55,235 bases of DNA from Leptolinea sp. (GCA_012798535.1 JAAZMZ010000083.1:1-55235), one strand, 5' to 3'. Positions 9,228 to 18,531 are shown, numbered from the stretch's first letter. Numbers and translations are program-made. The notes: generated by a model from the sequence alone, not told the origin.

Positions 9228-9995
9228 TTACCTGAATAAGTCTTCTTCTCTCTGTCGTATCAATTCGGAGATTCTCCCATCTCGTAATGGGTAGGGAAAA
9301 CCTCTGGCTAACACAACAGGCTGGCTTTCATCAGCCTGCCCCATAACCAGAGAAGCAGCCGCTGCCAGTTCGTCTGCGGCACCTACCTGGGTGATCTGCA
9401 GTTTGTAGCCGAAAAGATCCCGCCGGCCTCGTAAATCTACAAGACCTGGCAATCCAGAAAATCCTATGGATGTTCCGACAGTTCCATTGCGCCATGCGCG
9501 TCCGTGAGAATCTATGATCAATACGCCAAAATGCAGCTTGAAGGCATTTTCAAGTTTTAGGCGAATACGTCGGGCGGAATCATCCGAAGATTCGGGCAAG
9601 AGAAGATACCAGTCTTCGGTTTCCCTTCCATCCCCTTCCACATTTGAATGGTCAATTCCGGCATTGGCGCAAATAAAACCGGCTTTATGCTCCACGATTA
9701 ATGCGCCCGGTTTTTCTCGCAGTACGTAATTGCTTTCACGTAAAACAAGTTCAACAAAACGCGGGTCTTTTCGGGTCTTGTTCGCAATTTCGAAAGCTCT
9801 CTTCGATGGTATTACCTGGTTAAGATTCACCAGGCGATTTTCTGATTTGCTGACAATCTTCTGCGCCAGCACCCAGATATCATCATTTTGTGGTTGGATT
9901 CCGGCCGCCCTTATAGAATTTTCTATGATATCCGCCAGATCATCACCGGGTTTGATCATCGGTATACCCGGAATCGGCGTTAAGGTTAGTGACAT
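9228..9995 (-). CDS. cofE: Coenzyme F420-0:L-glutamate ligase
   Basis: 255 residues, normal for archaeal-type CofE (no FbiB nitroreductase-like C-terminal half). Seen: the start PIPGIPMIKPGDDL, WVLAQKIVSKSEN, the metal/GTP region ICANAGIDHSNVEG, and RNGTVGTSIG. It adds the first and usually further L-glutamates to F420-0 in a GTP- and metal-dependent reaction. A GGAGA site lies just upstream of the ATG. It is the second biosynthetic gene after fno in the operon. Confidence 0.93.
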   Translation of the reverse strand: MSLTLTPIPGIPMIKPGDDLADIIENSIRAAGIQPQNDDIWVLAQKIVSKSENRLVNLNQVIPSKRAFEIANKTRKDPRFVELVLRESNYVLREKPGALIVEHKAGFICANAGIDHSNVEGDGRETEDWYLLLPESSDDSARRIRLKLENAFKLHFGVLIIDSHGRAWRNGTVGTSIGFSGLPGLVDLRGRRDLFGYKLQITQVGAADELAAAASLVMGQADESQPVVLARGFPYPLRDGRISELIRQREEDLFR

Positions 9996-10006
9996 CTGTT
10001 CTCCCG

Positions 10007-10678
10007 TTATCTTTGAATACCAGTAATACGAATGCCGGAAGCATTGACTCCGAATTGCTTATTGATACCAATTAGTATTGACGTCATGCCTTCCACAACT
10101 ACAGAGTTTTCAATCGGTCCGGCATCCAGGCCAAACAAACCGGTATCTCTCACCAGATCTACCACGGCAGTCCTTGTTTCTTTGTCAGTTCCGGTAACCA
10201 GGACATCACAGTCAACCATATCCCCTGAAAGGAGATTCTCATAGGATATATTTTGAAAAGCTGCCGCCACTTTCACGTTATTCCCAAGTATCGACAGGGT
10301 TTGTTGTGCTGCGGAACCTTCAGGCGGCATCTGAACCCGGGTGACTTTCGGTGGCACTATTGGAACCGTAACATCGATGAAAATTTTTCCCTGAACAAAA
10401 GGCTTGATATATTCCAGCATTTCTTTATGAAATGAAAAAGGCACGGTCATTACTACAATATCAGCTTTTCTGGCAGCCGAGGAGTTTTCCATTCCATCAA
10501 TTATTGCCGTCTTTTTTAGTAGTTGTTTTACTTCAGCTACAGCCACATTGGCTTTTTCGGGCGTGCGTGAACCGATAATAATTCGATGTCCGACCAATGC
10601 CCAACGATAAGCCAAACCTTTTCCTTCTTTCCCGGTACCACCCAGTATTGCGATTGTTTTGGGATCTGCAGTAGTCAT
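10007..10678 (-). CDS. fno: F420H2:NADP+ oxidoreductase (NADPH-dependent F420 reductase)
   Basis: 223 residues. N-terminal NADP-binding motif ILGGTGKEGKGLAYRW, followed by GSRTPEKA, where the Ser/Arg typically recognise the 2'-phosphate of NADP. The body resembles Fno/NpdG, which moves hydride between NADPH and F420. GGAG precedes the ATG. Placed directly before cofE, it gives the operon its own way to charge or discharge F420. Confidence 0.9.
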   Translation of the reverse strand: MTTADPKTIAILGGTGKEGKGLAYRWALVGHRIIIGSRTPEKANVAVAEVKQLLKKTAIIDGMENSSAARKADIVVMTVPFSFHKEMLEYIKPFVQGKIFIDVTVPIVPPKVTRVQMPPEGSAAQQTLSILGNNVKVAAAFQNISYENLLSGDMVDCDVLVTGTDKETRTAVVDLVRDTGLFGLDAGPIENSVVVEGMTSILIGINKQFGVNASGIRITGIQR

Positions 10679-10698
10679 CTACTTTTCTCCAATATCCT

Positions 10699-12048
10699 TT
10701 ATTTGAATTGCACGGCATAGCGATTCCATACTTCTGGAGCCAGCTGCCTGGCATCAGCAAAGGCTTTCTTTTCATCCACGCACAGGATCACCCGATCTTT
10801 CATTAATATTTTCCCATCGACAATTGTCGTGGTGATCATGCTTTCATTGAATCCAAAAATTATGTGCCAGGGCAGGTTTCCAGCTGTCATCGGTGTGAAA
10901 GGATGATAATCCACCAGAATCAGGTCAGCCCGGGCGCCTTCTTTGATCACCCCAACCTGCGTTCCCCAAAACTGGTTTTCTACCAGCCTTCTGTTATGGA
11001 TTGTCGCCATCTTGGCCACCAGCATCCCGTTCATGCGGCGTGGATCACGGTGCCAGAGTTTATGTGCCAGATAGGCAGCTTTCCACTCATCCCACATCGT
11101 GTTAGAGAAACCGTCGTTTCCCAGGCACACCTTCACTCCCATCCTGTCCATCGATTCGACAGCCGCCATCCCGACCGCATTATTCATATTGCTGCGTGGT
11201 TGGTGGGATACCCAAACATCCCTCCGTGCCAGTATTTCGGCTTCACGACCGTCCACATGAACGGCGTGTGCTACGATTGTTTTTGGTCCAAGTATTCCAA
11301 ATTTATCCAGCCGTTCCACCGTGCGCAAATCGCTTTTCTTCAGGCTGTCATACTCATCCGCCTCAGATTCTGCCACATGAATATGAAATCCAATATCTTC
11401 CGGAATCGCCTTTCGCGCTTTTTCCAGAGTCTGGTCTGATACTGTCAGACTGGCATGCAGTCCAAAGGCAGCCGATACTCTACCATCCAATGGATGTTCT
11501 TTCAGTACAAAATTGATAAACCGTTTATTTTCTTCGATTCCTTCTTCAGCTTGCATAATCCCATTTCTGTCAGTCACTTCATAGGACAGACTGGCGCGGA
11601 TTCCGGTTTTTTCCACTACTTTGTAAATGGTATCCAGTGAACCAGCAATGAATGAAGGGGAAGCATGATGATCAAATAAAGTGGTCGTTCCATGCCGAAT
11701 AGCATCCAGGATACAAACCATGGCCGAGGCGGCTACGGATCGCTCATCCAGAGCTCTATCCAAAGGCCACCATAGTTTTTCGAGAATTTCCACAAAACCT
11801 GATGGCGAATCGCCTGGAATACCCATCCCTCTCGAATAGGCACCGTAGAAGTGAGTATGCGCGCATATATTTCCGGGCATAATCAATTGTCCCTGTGCAT
11901 CCAACTTTTCTTCATCAGGGAATTTGGTTGTCAATATTTGCTGTGGTTCAACATGCGTGATTTTCCCCTCTTCTACCCGCAAAGCCCAGCCTTCAAGAAC
12001 TCTGTTTTCATCTTCCCAGGTGATCAGAACACCGTTCGTTATCAGCAT
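10699..12048 (-). CDS. Amidohydrolase/deaminase of the SsnA/TrzA-type family
   Basis: 449 residues, metal-dependent amidohydrolase superfamily. Seen: H64-x-H66 in the HTHFYG motif, FHIHVAES, a VAHAVHV histidine, and the catalytic Asp in LGNDGFSN. It is most like SsnA-type putative aminohydrolases, which in other bacteria sit beside selenium- or molybdenum-dependent hydroxylase genes, and like chlorohydrolases/cytosine deaminases. The ATG at 12048 was chosen because AAGGAG lies 6 nt upstream; longer starts up to 12138 lack a site. It is the first gene of the minus-strand operon. It probably deaminates or opens a heterocycle that the hydroxylase also handles (inference). Confidence 0.85.
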   Translation of the reverse strand: MLITNGVLITWEDENRVLEGWALRVEEGKITHVEPQQILTTKFPDEEKLDAQGQLIMPGNICAHTHFYGAYSRGMGIPGDSPSGFVEILEKLWWPLDRALDERSVAASAMVCILDAIRHGTTTLFDHHASPSFIAGSLDTIYKVVEKTGIRASLSYEVTDRNGIMQAEEGIEENKRFINFVLKEHPLDGRVSAAFGLHASLTVSDQTLEKARKAIPEDIGFHIHVAESEADEYDSLKKSDLRTVERLDKFGILGPKTIVAHAVHVDGREAEILARRDVWVSHQPRSNMNNAVGMAAVESMDRMGVKVCLGNDGFSNTMWDEWKAAYLAHKLWHRDPRRMNGMLVAKMATIHNRRLVENQFWGTQVGVIKEGARADLILVDYHPFTPMTAGNLPWHIIFGFNESMITTTIVDGKILMKDRVILCVDEKKAFADARQLAPEVWNRYAVQFK

Positions 12049-12202
12049 AATTACTCCTTGTTTACCTGATCGATGTAGAAAAATTGTAGCACAACCATCA
12101 GTTGTAAGACATCTATCAAAAAGATGATCTTTACTCAATTCACGGGTGAAATGTCATATAATCCTCTGTTACATTCACAGTATTCATTATAAGGATTTAG
12201 AT
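12049..12202. promoter_or_regulatory. Divergent promoter region between the F420/Mo operon and the M20 peptidase
   Basis: 154 nt separate the two divergent starts. A minus-strand TACAAT (12088-12083) is a -10 candidate for the long operon, and TATAAT at 12154-12159 is one for the peptidase; neither has a good -35. A short perfect inverted repeat, ACAAC at 12091-12095 and GTTGT at 12101-12105, lies immediately upstream of the minus-strand -10, where an activator or repressor could act. The weak -35 elements fit a regulated promoter (inference). Confidence 0.4.
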
Positions 12203-13582
12203 ATGACCTCGAATCGAGAAAAAGCAATCCAATTTGCACGAGAGAACAAAGTCCGCTTTGAGGAAAACCTCATCGAACTGGTAAAGATACCTTCTGTTTC
12301 AACTGACCCTGAGCAAAAATGGGCCATGCAGCAAACAGCAGAACACCTTGTCAGACACCTCCTCGCGATTGGTTTTAAACAGGCAGAAATATATCCGACC
12401 GAGGGACATCCGGTTGTTGTCGCACAAACCAAACCAGATGAGAAAAAGTTACCTGTTCTTTTAGTCTATGGGCATTATGATGTCCAACCCCCTGATCCGC
12501 TCGATCTATGGAAATCCAAACCTTTTGAACCGACACGGCGGGGAGATCGGCTCTACGGACGCGGGGCATCCGATATGAAAGGCCAGATTTGTGCCAGTCT
12601 GGCAGCCATCGAGTCAGTTTTCAGTCAGAACGAAATACCTTTGAACATAAAAGTGATCTTTGAAGGTGAAGAGGAAATTGGATCACCCAATCTGGCGAAG
12701 TTCATTGAAACGCACAAGGAATTGCTTTCCTGTACCTATATATTCAACCCGGATGCAGGATTAATTTCTGCTGACCTTCCAGCCATCACGTATGGATTGA
12801 GAGGCCTGGCCTATTTTGAACTACGTCTCTACGGTCCAAGCCATGACCTGCATTCTGGAGGTTTTGGTGGAGCGGTTCACAATCCAGCTCAAGTTCTATG
12901 TGATGTGATTTCAAAAATGCATGATTCGAAAGGACGTGTGACTTTGCCCGGTTTCTATGACAAAGTGCGTCCCCTTTCGGATGAAGAGAGAAAGGAATTT
13001 TCCCGACTGCCAGTTACCGATGATTATTATAAACAAACCGCCGGGGTATCAGAACTATGGGGTGAAGAAGGTTATACAGCCGTTGAACGTATCGGTGCTC
13101 GCCCAACTCTGGAAGTAAATGGGTTGTTAAGCGGTTTCACCGGTAATGGATCAAAAACTGTGCTCCCGGCGTATGCCATGGCGAAGATCTCTACCAGGTT
13201 GGTTCCTGATCAGGACCCTGATGATGTATATGCACAGTTTATAGAGTTTCTTAAAGATAACCTTCCTCCCACGGTCCGTTGGGAGGTGACCAAAATGTCG
13301 GGCGGACCGGCCTTACTTACCAATCCGCATATTCTTGAAGCCAAAGCGATGTCACGGGCAATGGAGACTGTCTGGGGTGTAACCCCTGTGTTCAAACGAG
13401 AAGGTGGATCCATCCCTGTAGCCGCGGATATGCACGAGATACTGGGGGTTGAATCCGTTCTTACCGGTTTCGGAATGCCGGAAGATGCCATACACTCGCC
13501 CAATGAGTCGCAGCATCTTCCCACCTTCCACAGGGGAATTGAATCCATCATTCATTTCATTTATAACCTTATTGAAATGTAG
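12203..13582 (+). CDS. M20 family dipeptidase/metallopeptidase
   Basis: 459 residues. Seen: metal ligands in YGHYDVQPPD and RGASDMKGQ, catalytic FEGEEEIGS, a dimerisation domain with SGGFGGAVHNPA, and a C-terminal H in PEDAIHSPNE. This is the long M20 dipeptidase form (similar to PepV/CNDP-type) with two zinc or manganese ions. Cytosolic; hydrolyses short peptides. The ATG at 12203 has AAGGA 8 nt upstream, so I did not use the earlier in-frame start at 12146. Confidence 0.9.
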   Translation: MTSNREKAIQFARENKVRFEENLIELVKIPSVSTDPEQKWAMQQTAEHLVRHLLAIGFKQAEIYPTEGHPVVVAQTKPDEKKLPVLLVYGHYDVQPPDPLDLWKSKPFEPTRRGDRLYGRGASDMKGQICASLAAIESVFSQNEIPLNIKVIFEGEEEIGSPNLAKFIETHKELLSCTYIFNPDAGLISADLPAITYGLRGLAYFELRLYGPSHDLHSGGFGGAVHNPAQVLCDVISKMHDSKGRVTLPGFYDKVRPLSDEERKEFSRLPVTDDYYKQTAGVSELWGEEGYTAVERIGARPTLEVNGLLSGFTGNGSKTVLPAYAMAKISTRLVPDQDPDDVYAQFIEFLKDNLPPTVRWEVTKMSGGPALLTNPHILEAKAMSRAMETVWGVTPVFKREGGSIPVAADMHEILGVESVLTGFGMPEDAIHSPNESQHLPTFHRGIESIIHFIYNLIEM

Positions 13583-13588
13583 GTACCT

Positions 13589-14500
13589 ATGAATGAGAAA
13601 TTACCATCCTACGGTGGACAGGCTTTGATCGAAGGTGTTCTGATGCGCGGCAGCAAGGGTCTCGCGGCTGCAATGCGGAAACCAGATGGCCAGATTGTTG
13701 TCGAAACGGAACAATTAACCGGGATTTATACAAATCCATTTTCAAAAATGCCATTTCTGCGTGGTCTGGTATTGCTCTGGGATTCACTGGGAATTGGAAT
13801 GCACTTCCTGACTATATCAGCCAACATGCAAACGGGTGATGATGAAAAACTCGAAGGACCCGCTCTATACCTTACTCTGACTCTTTCACTTGCTTTTGGT
13901 ATCGGTCTCTTTTTCATGCTCCCAGCCGCTCTCGGGCACCTGGCCATCAACTTTCTCCATTTCAATACCTGGTGGAGTAATGTCCTTGAAGGTGTGGCAC
14001 GTCTCGCCCTGGCAGTTGGATATATCTGGGCGATTGGGAAAATGCCGGATATCGCGCGCGTTTTTGCCTACCATGGTGCCGAACACAAGACAATCAACGC
14101 CTTTGAAGCCGGTGCTGAGATGAAGCCCGAAATTGTCAGCCAGTATTCTCTTGAACATCCCCGCTGTGGAACAGCCTTTCTGTTGACGCTCATTGTGCTA
14201 TCAATCTTTATCTTCGCTCTTCTGGGTCCAATGGGTGGCATCTGGCGCTATATTGTACGCCTGCTACTCATTCTTCCACTGGCTTCTATCGCTTATGAAT
14301 TGATCAAATGGAGCAGCAATCACCGCACGAATCCGCTGGTGGAATTGATCGTCAAACCCAATCTTGCACTGCAACACCTGACCACTCGTGAACCAACTCT
14401 CGAAATGCTGGAAGTTTCCATTACGGCCTTTACAGCCATGCTGGAGCAAGAAAACAGGATTATTGAAGACACTCCAAATTTAGTCCATGAAACTACCTGA
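13589..14500 (+). CDS. DUF1385 (YqhQ-like) membrane protein
   Basis: 303 residues. Starts with YGGQALIEGVLMRG, which is typical of DUF1385, and carries the conserved HGAEHKTINAFEAG in the middle, with HPRCGT after it. About four to five hydrophobic segments lie between residues 95 and 245. Biochemical function is not established. It begins 6 nt after the peptidase and overlaps comEA by 14 nt, so it is part of the downstream housekeeping run. Confidence 0.88.
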   Translation: MNEKLPSYGGQALIEGVLMRGSKGLAAAMRKPDGQIVVETEQLTGIYTNPFSKMPFLRGLVLLWDSLGIGMHFLTISANMQTGDDEKLEGPALYLTLTLSLAFGIGLFFMLPAALGHLAINFLHFNTWWSNVLEGVARLALAVGYIWAIGKMPDIARVFAYHGAEHKTINAFEAGAEMKPEIVSQYSLEHPRCGTAFLLTLIVLSIFIFALLGPMGGIWRYIVRLLLILPLASIAYELIKWSSNHRTNPLVELIVKPNLALQHLTTREPTLEMLEVSITAFTAMLEQENRIIEDTPNLVHETT

Positions 14501-15059
14501 GTTGAATACCTGGCAATCAATACTTCTTGGAATAATCGCCGGAGCAGCCGTTCTTGCTGCGGTTATCTCTGTAACACTTCCGGATCGAATGACGCCTCTA
14601 CGGGTATTGCCAACCATGACAATGCCGCCTTTTCAAGTCTATGTTTCCGGTGCGGTGAAAAATCCCGGTGTTGTAGTTCTACCCGTTGGCAGCCGTGTTC
14701 AAAATGCGATTACTGAGGCGGGTGGCGCGACAGATAATGCTGACCTGCAACAGTTAAATCTGGCCGCGGTTGTTATCGATGGTCAAAAGATAGTTGTCCC
14801 AGGTTTTAATGAAAAGATGCCTGCTGTTACCACTGATGCCATTTCGGATTCTGCAGAAAATGATCTACAAATCAATCTAAATCAGGCTTCACAGAAGGAA
14901 TTTGAGGCTTTGCCTGGAATTGGTGAAGAGAAGGCAAAAGCTATAGTACTCGAAAGGCAAAAGCGAGGAAAATTTAGTTCGATCGACGATCTGATTGAAA
15001 TACCGGGTATCACCCGGAACATTATCAATCAAATTCGACCTTATATTGTGATAGATTAG
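14487..15059 (+). CDS. comEA: ComEA-type DNA-binding protein (SLBB plus helix-hairpin-helix)
   Basis: 190 residues: one N-terminal membrane anchor (residues 11-30), an SLBB/SOUL-like domain (VYVSGAVKNPGVV onward, about 47-105) and a C-terminal helix-hairpin-helix DNA-binding region (INLNQASQKEFEALPGIGEEKA, about 125-190). This is the classic ComEA layout: an extracytoplasmic receptor for double-stranded DNA in competence. No comEC is visible nearby, so a transformation role is inferred from the family only. Confidence 0.9.
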   Translation: MKLPELNTWQSILLGIIAGAAVLAAVISVTLPDRMTPLRVLPTMTMPPFQVYVSGAVKNPGVVVLPVGSRVQNAITEAGGATDNADLQQLNLAAVVIDGQKIVVPGFNEKMPAVTTDAISDSAENDLQINLNQASQKEFEALPGIGEEKAKAIVLERQKRGKFSSIDDLIEIPGITRNIINQIRPYIVID

Positions 15060-15089
15060 GTGGAAATTCGCCAGGAGTATAATTCGATT

Positions 15090-15536
15090 ATGACCATTAA
15101 AGAAGCTCTTGATAGTGCCTTGAAGGAATCGCTAAAAAGCGGTGATGAAATCCGAAAAACGACCGTACGGATGGCACTGGCCGCCATTAAACAGGTGGAA
15201 GTCGATAAACGCACAAAGCTGGATGATGATGGCGTCATCTCCGTTTTACAAAAAGAAGTCAAGAATCGGCGTGAGACAATCGAGGATGCGAAAAAAGCCG
15301 GTCGACCAGATATGGTTGCCGCCGTTGAAAATGAAATCGCCATTTTAGAACTGTATCTGCCTAAAGAGATGGATCAGGCTGAGTTGAAAGCAATTATCGA
15401 AAAAATTACTAGCGAAGTCGGGGCTTCTTCACTTGCTGATATGGGTAGAGTGATGAAACTGGTTATGCCGCAGGTACAGGGACGTGCCAGCGGTGATACC
15501 ATATCCAGAGCGGTTCGTGAAATACTGAATAAATAG
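15090..15536 (+). CDS. yqeY: GatB/YqeY domain protein
   Basis: 148 residues, the usual length for free-standing YqeY. Seen: LKESLKSGDEIRKTTVRMALAAIK at the start region, LPKEMDQAELKAII, and a C-terminal VQGRASGDTISRAVREIL that resembles the tail domain of GatB, which contacts tRNA. Free-standing function is not settled; tRNA-related roles are suspected. I chose the ATG at 15090 over a GTG at 15060 because it gives the family length. Confidence 0.9.
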   Translation: MTIKEALDSALKESLKSGDEIRKTTVRMALAAIKQVEVDKRTKLDDDGVISVLQKEVKNRRETIEDAKKAGRPDMVAAVENEIAILELYLPKEMDQAELKAIIEKITSEVGASSLADMGRVMKLVMPQVQGRASGDTISRAVREILNK

Positions 15537-15569
15537 AATTCTATGTCATCAGTTCCCCCCAAGGGATTA

Positions 15570-17690
15570 ATGAATTCCTATCAAAACAAGCGCGTATCCA
15601 GGGTCTTGCTTCTAATTCTATCGGCCTTGCTTTCATATCTTGCGCTTACATATCCATTGGCATTAAGGCCATCCTATCTGCCGATCACCGTGGGCAATGT
15701 AGCACCTCAAGATATTCAGGCGCCGGTGTCAATGACTTATGAGAGCGCCGTTCAGACTGAGGCCGCCAAGAAGGAAGCGGAAAGGAGCATCTCACCGATC
15801 TACCTTCCCGCGGATCCTGCCATTGCGCGTCAAAAATTGGATGATCTCCGCACCACCATTCAATACATCACATCTGTTCGCGCAGATCAATTCTCCAACC
15901 TCGATCAGAAAAACATTGATCTTCAATTGTTGAAAAATGTAAAATTTAATAGCGAAGAGATTTCAAGCATTCTGTCTCTATCGGATGAACGTTGGGAATC
16001 AATACAACAAGAATCTCTTCGAGTTCTTGAAGAAGTAATGCGGTCTACCATTCGCACTGACCAGGTTTTTGATGCGAGGCAGTCCATTCCCAGTAGAATC
16101 TCTCTATCTTTCAGTCCAGGGTCAAACACAATTATCACCCGGCTTGTGGAACAACATATTGCAGCAAATTCACAATTTAGCGAAGATCGCACCCGCGCGG
16201 CTATTGATCAGGCCAGAAATGCCGTCCAACCTGTATCCCGTTCCTTGTTATCCGGTGAGATTATTGTTCGTCGTGGTCAAATTGTAACTCCGCTGATTCT
16301 TGAAACCCTGGAAAAATTCGATCTAGTTCGGCCTCGTTCCGGTTATACCAATTTCATTGCTCCAGCCGGCATTATCTTAATCATTGCCTCTTTTATTGCA
16401 GTCTATTTTTATCGAAGGCCGTCACCTAGCCTTAATAACTGGCGCAGCCTGCTCCTGATTTCCACTCTTTTCCTCATATTCCTATTTCTTGCTCGTTTCA
16501 TCATTCCCAATCGAACTGTATTCCCTTACCTTTTTCCGATAGCCGGTTTTGGATTGACTATTGCATGCCTCTTTAATGTTGAAGTAGGCATGGTACTCTC
16601 TCTCGCGCTGTCGATATTGGCTTCTTTTGGCTTATCATCCAGTCTGGACCTAACCCTGTATTATGCCCTGACATCGATGATCGGGATTCTAGTACTCGGC
16701 AAGGGTATGCGTGTTTCCAGTTTCTTCAGTGCAGCCGCTGTTATTGGCTGTACAGGCAGTATCATAATAATTGCTTACAGACTTTCCCCTGGATCGATTG
16801 ACCTTGTCGGTCTGGCCACACTTCTGGGTAGTGCTTTCGTCAATGGACTGGCTTCTGCCAGTCTGGCACTGTTATTTCAAGTTTTCTTGTCACAATTGCT
16901 TGGAACCACAACAGCGTTACAGCTACTTGATCTTTCACGTCCGGATCATCCGGTGATGCAGTTCATGTTGCGAAATGCTCCCGGCAGTTATCAACACAGT
17001 CTGCAGGTAGCCAACCTGGCAGAACAGGCGGCTGAAGCCATTGGTGCTGATGTGTTGCTTACCAGAGTAGGTGCTATTTATCACGATATAGGAAAAGCCG
17101 CCAATCCCCAATTCTTCATTGAAAATCAGGTATCTGGCAAATCAAATCCGCATGATGATATTTCTGCAGAAGAATCCTCCGGCATAATCATCCGACACAT
17201 AACTGATGGCATTTTGATTGCGAGAAAACATCATCTTCCTCCCAGAATCATCGATTTTATTCAGGAGCATCATGGCACACTGCTTACCCGCTACCAGTAT
17301 GCCCGCGCGATTCAGGAATCGGCCGGCCAAATCGAACAGGTCAATATCGAAAAATTCCGCTATCCTGGACCAAGTCCTCGATCAAAAGAGACTGCTCTTT
17401 TGATGCTGGCAGATGGCTGTGAAGCTCGTGCCAGAGCAGAATTACCCAGATCAGAAGTTGAAATTCGTTCGCTTGTCAAGAAGGTTTTTGATTACCTTCA
17501 GCAGGAAGGTCAGCTCGATCACACAAACCTGACTTTACGCGATCTTTACCTCGCGGCCGAGTCATTCACCAAAACTTTGAGGAACAGCTATCACCCCAGA
17601 ATTATCTACCCCGAAATTAAGACTTCCAATACTCCTACTGTGCCAGTATCACAAACGGAAGAGATACAAACTGGAGATAGAAAACCATGA
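15570..17690 (+). CDS. pgpH: PgpH/YqfF-type 7TM-HD phosphodiesterase (likely c-di-AMP)
   Basis: About 706 residues. Layout: one N-terminal membrane helix, a large extracytoplasmic 7TMR-HDED domain (about 45-260), seven membrane helices (about 275-475) and a cytosolic HD domain with YHDIGKAANPQFF. PgpH proteins of this layout hydrolyse c-di-AMP in Gram-positives. The ATG at 15570 follows AAGGG; an in-frame ATG at 15543 is possible but lacks a ribosome site. It overlaps ybeY by ATGA, the same pgpH-ybeY-dgkA order seen in Firmicutes. Confidence 0.92.
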   Translation: MNSYQNKRVSRVLLLILSALLSYLALTYPLALRPSYLPITVGNVAPQDIQAPVSMTYESAVQTEAAKKEAERSISPIYLPADPAIARQKLDDLRTTIQYITSVRADQFSNLDQKNIDLQLLKNVKFNSEEISSILSLSDERWESIQQESLRVLEEVMRSTIRTDQVFDARQSIPSRISLSFSPGSNTIITRLVEQHIAANSQFSEDRTRAAIDQARNAVQPVSRSLLSGEIIVRRGQIVTPLILETLEKFDLVRPRSGYTNFIAPAGIILIIASFIAVYFYRRPSPSLNNWRSLLLISTLFLIFLFLARFIIPNRTVFPYLFPIAGFGLTIACLFNVEVGMVLSLALSILASFGLSSSLDLTLYYALTSMIGILVLGKGMRVSSFFSAAAVIGCTGSIIIIAYRLSPGSIDLVGLATLLGSAFVNGLASASLALLFQVFLSQLLGTTTALQLLDLSRPDHPVMQFMLRNAPGSYQHSLQVANLAEQAAEAIGADVLLTRVGAIYHDIGKAANPQFFIENQVSGKSNPHDDISAEESSGIIIRHITDGILIARKHHLPPRIIDFIQEHHGTLLTRYQYARAIQESAGQIEQVNIEKFRYPGPSPRSKETALLMLADGCEARARAELPRSEVEIRSLVKKVFDYLQQEGQLDHTNLTLRDLYLAAESFTKTLRNSYHPRIIYPEIKTSNTPTVPVSQTEEIQTGDRKP

Positions 17691-18142
17691 TTCACATTTC
17701 CCGGCGATCTGCTCTTCCCGAGGACATGAGTCTTTCTGATATACGGCTTCCGGCACGAGAAACATTGAAAAGATCAGGCATTCAGGGTGATCTTACGGTT
17801 GTACTAACAGATAATCGGACGATACAGAATTTGAATCGAGAATTTCGAAAGATCGATTCGATTACTGATGTTCTGTCATTTCAATCTGATGAAATTGATC
17901 CACAGACAAATATCAGATATCTGGGAGATATTATCATTTCGGTTGAAAAAGCCAATGAGCAGGCAAAACAAAACGGGCGGTCTTTTTTTAATGAGATGAC
18001 AATGTTGATAGTCCATGGATGTCTGCACCTAGCTGGTTTTGATCATGCTTCTAACGAGGAAAAGGAGAGCATGCGGCGGATACAGGAAGACGTTCTGTTG
18101 TCTCTTGGCGTTGCGAATTATGCCTGGCCGGAGGACAGTTAA
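17687..18142 (+). CDS. ybeY: Endoribonuclease YbeY (16S rRNA maturation)
   Basis: 151 residues, the normal length. The zinc site H-x3-H-x5-H is present in VHGCLHLAGFDH, and LGDIIIS precedes it. YbeY takes part in 16S rRNA 3' processing and ribosome quality control. Overlaps pgpH by 4 nt and is followed immediately by dgkA. Confidence 0.95.
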   Translation: MIHISRRSALPEDMSLSDIRLPARETLKRSGIQGDLTVVLTDNRTIQNLNREFRKIDSITDVLSFQSDEIDPQTNIRYLGDIIISVEKANEQAKQNGRSFFNEMTMLIVHGCLHLAGFDHASNEEKESMRRIQEDVLLSLGVANYAWPEDS

Positions 18143-18517
18143 TTGAGAGATTTTGTCTACTCAAGAATTCGTTCATTCGGTCATGCCTTTGCCGGTCTTA
18201 AATATGTTTTAAAGACGCAGAAAAATGCATGGATCCATACTATTGCCACCATTTCAGTAATTTGCCTGGCTTTCTGTCTGCAGATACCGGCTCATGATTT
18301 CGCCATTCTTATTCTTACCATCGGAACTGTCTGGACAGCGGAGTTTATTAACACTTCTCTCGAAGCAGTTGTTGATTTGGCCAGTCCGCAAAAGCATCCC
18401 CTTGCAAAAGTTGGCAAAGATGTTGGTGCGGCAGCCGTGCTCATTGCAGCGCTTTCTTCCGTCATCATTGGGGTCATCATTCTCGGGCCCCCGCTTATTC
18501 AGAAATTCGGCTTTTAA
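18143..18517 (+). CDS. dgkA: Diacylglycerol/undecaprenol kinase, DgkA family
   Basis: 124 residues, three membrane helices, with the catalytic EFINTSLEAVVDL (family E-x-NT-x-IE-x-x-VD) and KVGKDVGAAAV. In most bacteria outside the Proteobacteria this form phosphorylates undecaprenol, feeding lipid carrier to the cell envelope. The start is a TTG right after the ybeY stop; GGAGG lies 8 nt before it, supporting the unusual codon. Confidence 0.92.
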   Translation: MRDFVYSRIRSFGHAFAGLKYVLKTQKNAWIHTIATISVICLAFCLQIPAHDFAILILTIGTVWTAEFINTSLEAVVDLASPQKHPLAKVGKDVGAAAVLIAALSSVIIGVIILGPPLIQKFGF

Positions 18518-18531
18518 CCAAAGGGAATTAT

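Noticed and set aside
10699..12048. Calling the left operon a selenium-dependent molybdenum hydroxylase cluster because of SsnA, XdhC and selC
   Set aside because: The hallmark YqeB/YqeC genes and selD are not in the window; XdhC alone also serves ordinary xanthine dehydrogenases. The idea stays open beyond the left edge.
15078..15083. TATAAT just before yqeY as an internal promoter
   Set aside because: It overlaps the ribosome-binding region and lacks a -35; the genes are tightly packed and likely co-transcribed.
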